Origin: a virus | Direction: 5' to 3' (one strand) | DNA length: 20,348 bases | Virus record (IMG/VR): IMGVR_UViG_3300020595_000239 | Span: 1 to 20,348 of that record | Part shown: positions 15,201-20,348 of the stretch, in pieces | Position numbering within the stretch: position 1 is the stretch's first letter | Layout: each line of letters starts with the position of its first letter | Notes under the pieces: model-generated | The model's input: only the letters and a program-made list of their open reading frames with translations | Database searches by the model: none | Told to the model about the DNA's origin: nothing | Position numbers and translations under genes: made by a program

Positions 15201-18200
15201 GTATCGTGGTTGAGTGTAACAACACCAGTAGCACCGTCAACAGAAGTAACTGAGTCTGTAGGTGTAGCCAACAGAGTAAAGTCAGCCATAGTTCCTGCAG
15301 TACCACCATTATGCATGTAAGTCTGATTTTCATCAGAACGAACAACAACATCACCTTCTTGTGTAGTCAATGCAAGCATAGCTACTTGTGATACTGCTGT
15401 TTGAACAGAAGTCAAAGCAGTAGCTGGAAGGTTAGTCAAGTGGATAGTACCAGCAGAAGAAGCTGTCCAGTCGATATGCTCGTTAGCGACATAGCCAGAA
15501 AGACTATCATGGTTAAAGTCACCGGAGCTGTAATTAGTATCTGTTGGAGTAGCCCAAGTAAAGGTACCGTCACCGTCTGAACGTAGGAACTGAGATGTTG
15601 TACCGTTACCTGTAACCTTTAAGTTACCAGCGTCAACAACGTTGTCAGCAATAGTCAGTGCACCAGAACCTGTTACTTCACCTGTGTGAGTAGCGTTAGG
15701 TGTGGAGTTGTTGGCGTTTGTAGCACCTGTGTAACCTAGGTCAGCAAGTGTCATTGTACGTGTTGCAACTGTTGCGTTAGCGTCTGTAACGTGTCCTTGA
15801 GTATCTGTTGTGATATTTAGGTCAAGGTCAGAGATAACTGTAGCACCTGTTAAAGCACCTGTATCGATAGCCGCATCATCACCTGGGTGTGTTGGGTGTG
15901 TATAAACAGTGTTTACATAGTTACCACTGTGAATGTTAGTAGCGCCTTGATCAGTAGTCCAATCAATATGTTCATTGGCTACGAAACCTGCGAGATTATC
16001 GTGGTTAACAGTAACCGCAACTTCACCCGCCGCACTAATGCTTACACCAGTACCAGCAGTAAGCGCAGCAACAACGTTAGCTGTGTCTGTAACATCAGCA
16101 CTTGCTTCAATACCGTCAAGTTTAGTATGATCAGCATCTGTAAATACATTACTATCTGTAGCTGCTTCTACTGCCGCCCTGATTTCAGCGTTAGTTTGAT
16201 CGCCAGTTGCTCCTGCTTCAATACCGCCAAGTTTAGTATGATCAGCATCAGTAAAGACGTTACTGTCTGTAGCAGACTCTACAAGAGTGCGTATCTCAGC
16301 AGCAGTTTGATCGGCTGTTGCAGAGGCTTCAACTCCATCAAGTTTAGTTTTATCAGCTGCAGACATCGTACCTGCTGCAGAAGTAGTTGCCGCTGTACCT
16401 GAAATAGTTAAACTATTACCTGAATCATTATAAGTTGCGCTTACCCCTGTTGTTCCAGTGATTAAACTTCCAACAACATCTTGAATAGACTCTGTTGTAG
16501 CCGCTGTTGGATTCCACTGAGTACCGTCATAAACTTTAAGTGAGCCACCGCCTGTGCTAAAATACAAGGCACCTGTTATAAGAGCATCACCGTCATTATC
16601 AACGGTTGGGTCTGAAGACTTTTCACCAAGGTAACGGTCATCAAAGCTATCTAAGGCTGCTTCTGCTGCTGTTTGGGCAGTCTGAGCAGCAGTAGCACTG
16701 GTAGAAGCATTAGTGGCTGAAGTTGCGGCTCCTGAAGCTGAAGTAGCTGCGTTGGTCTCTGAAGTAGAAGCCGCAGAAGCACTACTAGCTGCCGCTGTAG
16801 CGCTGTTACTCGCGTTAGTTTCAGAAGTTGCCGCATTAGTCTCAGAAGTAGAGGCTGCAGAAGCACTGCTTGCCGAAGCTGTAGCGCTATTGCTAGAATT
16901 TGTTTCAGAAGTTGCCGCATTGGTAGCGCTGGTAGCCGCGTTGGTCTCACTGGTAGCCGCATTAGAAGCGGAAGTAGATGCTTCAGAAGCCTTAGTTGTT
17001 GCCGTAGAAGCTGAGGCAGCTGCGTTAGTAGCAGAGGTGGCAGCTTCCCCGGCCTTAGTTGTAGCCGTTCCAGCGTCAGTCGATGCAGATGAAGCAGAGC
17101 TTGCAGCATTAGTTTCACTGGTAGCAGCGTTTGTTTCAGCAGTTTCAGCCGCAGTTTGCGCAGTTTCAGCAGCAGCCTGTGCTGTTTCGGCATTAGTCTC
17201 CGCAGTTTCAGACGCGGCCTGCGCATTAACACTAGCCACCTTAGATGCTTCACTAGCAGTGGCTGATGTAGCAGCATTAGTTTCACTGGTAGCAGCGTTA
17301 GTTTCTGATGTAGCAGCGTTAGTTTCACTGGTAGCAGCGTTAGTTGCTGATGTAGCAGCGTTAGTGGCTGATGTAGATGCTTCTCCAGCTTTAGTTGTCG
17401 CTATGCCAGCCTGCGTTGAGGCTGTAGATGCACTTGCAGCGGCATTAGTTTCCGATGTTTCTGCATTGGTTTCCGCTGTTTCAGCAGCAGCTTGTGCTGT
17501 TTCCGCATTGGTTTCAGCTGTTTCAGCAGCAGCCTGTGCTGTTTCAGCATTGGTCTCTGCTGTTTGTGCGGCTGTAGCACTGTTAGCTGAGTTAGTAGCA
17601 CTGGTGGCTGCATTGGTTTCACTTGTAGAAGCAGCGGAAGCACTACTTGCAGCATTAGTTTCTGAAGTAGCAGCACTAGTAGCACTATTAGCCGCATTAG
17701 AAGCACTCGTTGAAGCTGCACCTGCAGAGTTACTTGCATTAGTGGCACTTGTAGCCGCTGCTGTAGCGCTGTTAGAGGCTGCAACACTAGGTGCTTCCCA
17801 TGAACTACCATTATAAAACTTAATAGCATTACTACTACTATTGTAGTACATGGCACCTTCTACTAAGGCGTTTCCATCATTATCAACACTTGGATCAGAA
17901 CTTTTAGTTCCTAAAAATTTATCATCAAAGTTATCAAATACTAGCTCAGTCGCAGCTTGCGCTGTTTGAGCTGCAGTAGCACTGTTATTAGCTGAAGTAG
18001 CAGAGTTACTAGCATTGGTTTCCGATGTAGCTGCATTAGTCTCTGAAGTAGCCGCATTAGTAGCTGAAGTTGCAGCATTAGTTTCGCTAGTAGATGCTGC
18101 AGAAGCAGAACTAGCCGCCGCTGTTGCAGAGTTAGCTGAGTTAGTAGCGGAAGTAGCCGCCGCAGTAGCACTATTACCTGCGTTTGTTTCGGCTGTCTCC

Positions 18201-19183
18201 GCATTAGTTTCTGCAGTCTCTGCAGCTGTTTGAGCAGCTTGAGCCGCTGTTTTAGCTGTATCAGAAGCAGTAGCAGAATTTGCAGAGTTAGTTTCTGAAG
18301 TAGCTGCTGCTGTCGCAGAGTTTGCTGCATTAGTTTCTGAAGTAGCTGCATTAGTGGCAGATGTTGCAGCTGCCGTAGCAGAATTGCCAGCATTTGTTTC
18401 GCTAGTAGCAGCATTAGTTTCGCTTGTCGATGCTGCACTTTCAGAGTTACTTGCATTAGTTTCTGAAGTAGCAGCGCTAGTGGCACTATTAGCCGCATTA
18501 GTTTCACTGGTAGCAGCGTTAGTTGCTGATGTAACAGAGTTAGTTTCACTTGCAGCAGCGTCGGTTGCTGATGTAGCAGCGTTAGTTTCACTGTCTGCAG
18601 CATTTGTTTCCGAAGTGCCTGCATTATTTTCACTAACAAGAGCAGCAGCTGCACTTACAGAAGCTTCCCCTGCTTTGGTTGTTGAGATTCCTGCTTGAGT
18701 AGCTGCAGTTACTGCGCTTGTTGCCGCGTTACTTTCAGAGGAACTTGCATTATTTTCACTAACAAGAGCAGCAGCCGCAGAGTTAGCTGCATTTGTTTCT
18801 GATACTTCCGCGTCATCTTCAGAAGATTGAGCCTCTGCTGCCGAAGAAGCAGCGGCAGAAGCACTTGCAGCCGCATTTGTTTCTGAAGTAGAAGCATTTG
18901 TTTCTGATGTAGCGGCATTAGTTGCGCTTGTACTTGCATTTGTCTCAGCTGTTTCAGCATTTGTTTCAGCTGTTTCAGCATTTGTTTCAGCTGTTTCAGC
19001 ATTTGTTTCTGCTAACTCTGCCGCTATTTTAGCAGCAAGAGCGGCTTCCGCATGGCTTGCAGCAAGCAAAGCATTTGCAGCAGACTCACTAGTAGAAGTA
19101 ACAGAGTTTGCATTACTATCAGTATCAAAGCTACCCCCATCGTCAACAGGTTCAATTATATTATCTGAATCTCTAAATCCCAT
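12212..19183 (-). CDS. Giant tail fibre protein (2323 residues) with ETNA-type repeat arms
   Basis: The largest gene of the window, started by an AGGAG site within the preceding gene's stop. Residues 1-30 (MGFRDSDNIIEPVDDGGSFD) are a probable attachment end. From ~31 to ~408 and ~465 to ~841 the chain is made of 7-residue units such as ATSETNA and ATSATNA, like the Stf side-tail fibre of lambda. The two arms are each followed by a similar ~50-residue module with DDxxLGxKSSDPxVDNDG and a GSSW/GTQW end. Residues ~900-1500 carry DKTKLDGIEA and HTGEVTGSGALTI repeats and a partly duplicated block. A pyocin-knob-like domain with YNSSNGPYFRYRYSNSWTGW lies at ~1760-1855. There are LDADLLDG linkers and a final NAMSAGPITINSGVTVTVG cap typical of marine phage fibres. 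It probably forms a long trimeric fibre that reaches host receptors. Confidence 0.95.
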   Translation of the reverse strand: MGFRDSDNIIEPVDDGGSFDTDSNANSVTSTSESAANALLAASHAEAALAAKIAAELAETNAETAETNAETAETNAETAETNASTSATNAATSETNASTSETNAAASASAAASSAAEAQSSEDDAEVSETNAANSAAAALVSENNASSSESNAATSAVTAATQAGISTTKAGEASVSAAAALVSENNAGTSETNAADSETNAATSATDAAASETNSVTSATNAATSETNAANSATSAATSETNASNSESAASTSETNAATSETNAGNSATAAATSATNAATSETNAANSATAAATSETNSANSATASDTAKTAAQAAQTAAETAETNAETAETNAGNSATAAATSATNSANSATAAASSASAASTSETNAATSATNAATSETNAATSETNASNSATSANNSATAAQTAQAATELVFDNFDDKFLGTKSSDPSVDNDGNALVEGAMYYNSSSNAIKFYNGSSWEAPSVAASNSATAAATSATNASNSAGAASTSASNAANSATSAATSETNAASSASAASTSETNAATSATNSANSATAAQTAETNAETAQAAAETAETNAETAQAAAETAETNAETSETNAAASASTASTQAGIATTKAGEASTSATNAATSATNAATSETNAATSETNAATSETNAATSATASEASKVASVNAQAASETAETNAETAQAAAETAQTAAETAETNAATSETNAASSASSASTDAGTATTKAGEAATSATNAAASASTATTKASEASTSASNAATSETNAATSATNAATSETNSSNSATASASSASAASTSETNAATSETNASNSATAAASSASAASTSETNAATSASGAATSATNASTSATAAQTAQTAAEAALDSFDDRYLGEKSSDPTVDNDGDALITGALYFSTGGGSLKVYDGTQWNPTAATTESIQDVVGSLITGTTGVSATYNDSGNSLTISGTAATTSAAGTMSAADKTKLDGVEASATADQTAAEIRTLVESATDSNVFTDADHTKLGGIEAGATGDQTNAEIRAAVEAATDSNVFTDADHTKLDGIEASADVTDTANVVAALTAGTGVSISAAGEVAVTVNHDNLAGFVANEHIDWTTDQGATNIHSGNYVNTVYTHPTHPGDDAAIDTGALTGATVISDLDLNITTDTQGHVTDANATVATRTMTLADLGYTGATNANNSTPNATHTGEVTGSGALTIADNVVDAGNLKVTGNGTTSQFLRSDGDGTFTWATPTDTNYSSGDFNHDSLSGYVANEHIDWTASSAGTIHLTNLPATALTSVQTAVSQVAMLALTTQEGDVVVRSDENQTYMHNGGTAGTMADFTLLATPTDSVTSVDGATGVVTLNHDTLSGFVANEHIDWTTDQGATNIHSGNYINTTYSVGDGGLTQKNFTTTLKTKLDGIAASATNTAAPAISTDGATPSLASGITAAEIRSLIGAGTSSSNNATHTGEVTGSGALTIASNVVDADNLKVTGNGTATQFLRSDGDGTFTWATPPDTNTVYTHPTHPGDDMSVDTGPLTGATVISDLDFNVTTDTLGHVTDANATVSTRNLTLANLGYTGATNANYITNNNQLTNGAGYTTNVGDITGVTAGAGITGGGTSGTVTINHADTSSQASVNNSNGTVIQDITLDTYGHITGIASTNLDGRYVNVTGDTMTGTLTLSSGGYADQLTVNRSDGDYYSVIKYANSTGELARMGFTNTGVLHYRVGASGTLLNIFHDNYHPNADKWTTARTLSLSGDASGSVSWDGSGNATLSVAVANDSHNHTHSDGSFDINGLLTGGIGAATTGGTTDWNHITNARSGQGHTLLLGSHTNGPSGSGYYHPFSFEYNAKDGSGNMTQFAIPYNSSNGPYFRYRYSNSWTGWNEIWHSGNDGSGSGLDADLLDGNHASAFAPASHTHDDRYYTESEADSRFVNVTGDTITGTLTTANLTIGSGNRIKFANNDYIRYDDANGVGRFHFDSDGGTNNASVQAATFVGALSGNASTASKWTTARTLSLSGDASGSVSWDGSANATLSVAVADDSHNHSSASGNFTVGGDLIATDVLPPTDNTGVVGNSSYTWSNGRFTSLTVDSTLSVRGAVDLSDNDYLRLGASDDFRMWHDGTNTYFRNYLHAAGSFYWQGEGTGGVNHNLISMHNDVATPYVRLYYDSAVVLETVSGGVNIAGNTAWHAGNDGASSGLDADLLDGQHGSYYYPASNPNGYTTYTANQPLNTNSNATFNALYVAGEIIHSGDTNTYISFHAEDHWRVVTGGAERLEVNNAQITSTEPIHAPSFHGDGSSLTGIAAGATGGGNDDIFYENGQNVTSNYTITNGKNAMSAGPITINSGVTVTVGAGETWTVV
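13618..13900 (-). other. Pyocin-knob-like domain region of the giant fibre
   Basis: It encodes about residues 1760-1855: DWNHITNARSGQGHTLLLGS, then FAIPYNSSNGPYFRYRYSNS, then WTGWNEIWHSGNDG. The I....G.......F.R...SG.W..W..IWHSGN pattern is that of the pyocin-knob type receptor-contacting domain of phage fibres. It is followed by an LDADLLDGNHA linker. The limits are approximate. Confidence 0.7.
16505..16655 (-). other. Spacer module 2 after the second fibre repeat arm
   Basis: It encodes FDDRYLGEKSSDPTVDNDG...ALITGALYFSTGGGSLKVYDGTQWNPT, the second copy of the module at 17790-17940. The two are about 1.29 kb (some 428 codons) apart, which gives the fibre two repeat arms of similar length. 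After this copy the sequence becomes a beta-rich stem. Boundaries are approximate. Confidence 0.75.
17268..17372 (-). repeat. Tandem 21-bp repeats inside giant fibre gene (second arm)
   Basis: Five successive 21-bp units, each close to gtagcagcgttagtttcac plus two bases on the plus strand, encode successive seven-residue units of the ATSETNA type. They differ by only a few bases, so this block looks recently expanded compared with the more diverged flanking repeats. Confidence 0.8.
17790..17940 (-). other. Spacer module 1 between fibre repeat arms
   Basis: It encodes FDDKFLGTKSSDPSVDNDG...ALVEGAMYYNSSSNAIKFYNGSSWEAPS, a ~50-residue non-repetitive module. A second copy with the same skeleton (DD..LG.KSSDP.VDNDG.AL..GA.Y.S) lies at about 16505-16655. 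The modules break up the helical repeat arms and may act as hinges or branch points. Boundaries are approximate. Confidence 0.75.
18936..19019 (-). repeat. Tandem 21-bp repeats inside giant fibre gene (near N-terminus)
   Basis: Three nearly identical 21-bp units (18936-18956, 18957-18977, 18978-18998) and a partial fourth encode the run of AETAETN-type repeats near residue 60-85. Only one base differs between the first and second units. Such identical units may change in number by slippage or recombination and thereby alter fibre length. Confidence 0.85.
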
Positions 19184-19194
19184 TGTACACTCCT

Positions 19195-20348
19195 CTACAG
19201 CAAGTTATCGTATGCGAATGACATTGCTAAGTTTCCGCCTTTTGTTTTACGAATCAGCTCTTCTTTGTTTAACTCTTCTAGTTCTTGATTAAATAATTCT
19301 TGGTACTTTTTTATTTCTTCGTTATCGTTAAGGTAGATAAATACCTCAAGTAGTGCTCCGAAAAGTACTATTCTTTCATTCTCGTCCCGCAACCAGTGTT
19401 CGGCTTCATTACCTACCCAGTTGGTAGATCCATTATCTATGTAGGCCGCGTAGGTGACTGGGTTAGCAAGGATATAAGGGTTAAGTACCTGCACTATATA
19501 GTCATTGTAAGCTTGAAGTTGCGAAACACCCTGATACCACTTAGTGTAACTCAAGGCGTCAAATGTTCCTATTAAGCCATTATTGTCTATATCTCCCAAC
19601 ATACGCCCATCGATAGTTGCGGTTTCAAACAAGGCTACTGATTCAGAAATATCTGCTGCTGCTTCTAAAATACCAAGGGCAACGGCATCTACCCTAATCC
19701 CATTGACTACTACAGGTCCACTGCTTCTAGCATTAAAAAAGGATTCTGTCTTGTCTGCAGAAGCAGAGTAGGTAGTCGGAACTCCATTAACACTCAAGGT
19801 ACCCAGTCCTGCTTTCCAGTTATTGTAAGTAGCAGAGTAGGTAGCATTGAGTGCAGGTAGACGTCTGTAGTAATGAATTTCTAATACATCTCCCCTAGCA
19901 AACTTGCCGTGAAGTTTTATTTTGTTTCCTACTCTGGTATAAAAGTTAAAATCTTTAGTCTGGCTATAACCATCATTAAAGGTTCTAACGTCTACTTTTT
20001 CGTTATATACAATACCTGGGTTTTTAATTGTTGTGTTAGCGTTACGTATAAATACAATATCAATTAAATCATTGGGAGTTGGCATAGTAAGTACACTGCC
20101 ACCTTGATAAGCACTTGGCCCCAAGTCTGGAGTGTCAAATGCCCCTGCGGCATCTATTTCTTCTTGTGTTCCGTTTACGTCATATAATTTAGTAATTTCT
20201 AGTGGAGGTACACGTAGCGTTCTGTAAGCTTTATCGGCTCCATACTCGAAACACCGGGTTACCACTGAGTTAGAAAGAACTGAAACATCTCTGTTAGCCC
20301 AGTCCCTAATCATTCCTGCGTTATCACCAGTGAAATCACCAGATCCTA
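19195..20348 (-). CDS. Head-tail adaptor protein (SU10/T7 gp11-like), start outside window
   Basis: This frame is open to the right edge. An ATG at 20313 gives 372 residues, but the only AGGA lies directly against it, and the codons upstream (GSGDFTGDNAG) stay open, so the true start is probably beyond 20348. The family signs are an N-terminal helix pair (MIRDWANRDVSVLSNSVVTR ... ADKAYRTLRVPPLE) and a C-terminal all-helix segment (AEHWLRDENERIVLFGALLE, IYLNDNEEIKKYQELFNQEL). This is as in SU10-type adaptors, which form the ring between portal and tail tube. The middle is enlarged by a beta-rich part and, counted from the ATG, by a calcium-binding dockerin-like loop at residues 241-252 (DIDNNGLIGTFD). 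The stop overlaps the binding site of the giant fibre gene. Confidence 0.8.
   Translation of the reverse strand, partial: GSGDFTGDNAGMIRDWANRDVSVLSNSVVTRCFEYGADKAYRTLRVPPLEITKLYDVNGTQEEIDAAGAFDTPDLGPSAYQGGSVLTMPTPNDLIDIVFIRNANTTIKNPGIVYNEKVDVRTFNDGYSQTKDFNFYTRVGNKIKLHGKFARGDVLEIHYYRRLPALNATYSATYNNWKAGLGTLSVNGVPTTYSASADKTESFFNARSSGPVVVNGIRVDAVALGILEAAADISESVALFETATIDGRMLGDIDNNGLIGTFDALSYTKWYQGVSQLQAYNDYIVQVLNPYILANPVTYAAYIDNGSTNWVGNEAEHWLRDENERIVLFGALLEVFIYLNDNEEIKKYQELFNQELEELNKEELIRKTKGGNLAMSFAYDNLL
19558..19593 (-). other. Dockerin/EF-hand-like calcium loop in the adaptor protein
   Basis: The loop DIDNNGLIGTFD fits the 12-residue calcium-binding pattern D-x-D-x-N-G-x-I-x-x-x-D, with ligands expected at D241, D243, N245 and D252. 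It is followed by a helix (ALSYTKWYQG) as in type I dockerin half-repeats. Only one copy is visible in the protein, whereas true dockerins have two. Confidence 0.75.

Noticed and set aside
16713-17816. Long open frame on the plus strand opposite the fibre repeats (Ala/Val/Leu-rich)
   Set aside because: It is the antisense of the 21-bp repeat units: GCN-, ACN- and GAA-rich codons on one strand give a stop-free frame on the other. It has no independent ribosome binding site and a low-complexity product, and the minus-strand frame is clearly the real fibre gene.
16660-19090. CRISPR-like or other regulatory repeat array
   Set aside because: The repeats are 21 bp without spacers, in frame, and encode a heptad protein repeat, so they are coding repeats of the fibre.
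1-20348. tRNA genes or other structured RNAs
   Set aside because: No cloverleaf-type sequence or TTCGA-type T-loop context was recognised in the few non-coding gaps, which are too short apart from 7702-7804.

Overview
The window is a stretch of the structural (tail) region of a tailed bacteriophage, most likely a marine, short-tailed (podovirus-type) phage. Every gene I can support lies on the minus strand, so the region is transcribed from right (20348) to left (1). Genes are packed tightly: most junctions are 0-12 bp gaps or TAATG/ATGA stop-start overlaps, and AGGAG-type ribosome binding sites are usual. The podovirus assignment rests on an SU10/T7-type head-tail adaptor at the right edge and a nozzle-type protein at 4064-5716. 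The marine assignment rests on the fibre domain style, a monomeric B12-dependent ribonucleotide reductase, a 2-oxoglutarate oxygenase and a DUF6447-like small protein, a combination familiar from marine phages. The host cannot be told from the sequence.

Layout in transcription order. The head-tail adaptor (20348-19195, open at the window edge) is followed by a 2323-residue tail fibre (19183-12212). The first ~840 residues of this fibre are mostly Ser/Glu-Thr-Asn-Ala heptad-type repeats in two arms separated by a small conserved module. A run of short genes follows: small fibre proteins (12210-11740, 11318-10662), a fibre-assembly chaperone (11740-11315) and a likely second one (10660-10358), a stand-alone S74-type intramolecular chaperone tip (10358-9885), and a polyglycine-rich adhesin (9883-8963). 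A 2OG-Fe(II) oxygenase overlaps the end of the adhesin gene (8963-8451). Next come an unrecognised gene (8450-8046) and a DUF6447-like gene (8026-7805).

The only sizeable non-coding gap inside the cluster (7702-7804) holds several short inverted repeats and a duplicated ribosome-binding segment. It leads into a class II ribonucleotide reductase (7701-5842), a possible 46-residue basic protein, and the tail nozzle (5716-4064). Downstream are three related structural proteins (4064-3450, 3448-2315, 2302-476) that share domains pairwise, the last ending in a second glycine-rich tip. A small coiled-coil protein (474-238) and the start of a GNAT-like gene (211-1) close the window.

Read together, this is a host-recognition cassette with at least three kinds of tip (glycine-rich, S74-trimerised and pyocin-knob-like) plus dedicated chaperones. 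A possible protein-modifying oxygenase and a nucleotide-metabolism gene sit between the two tail-tube genes. No RNA genes, CRISPR arrays, insertion sequences or integrase sites were seen.
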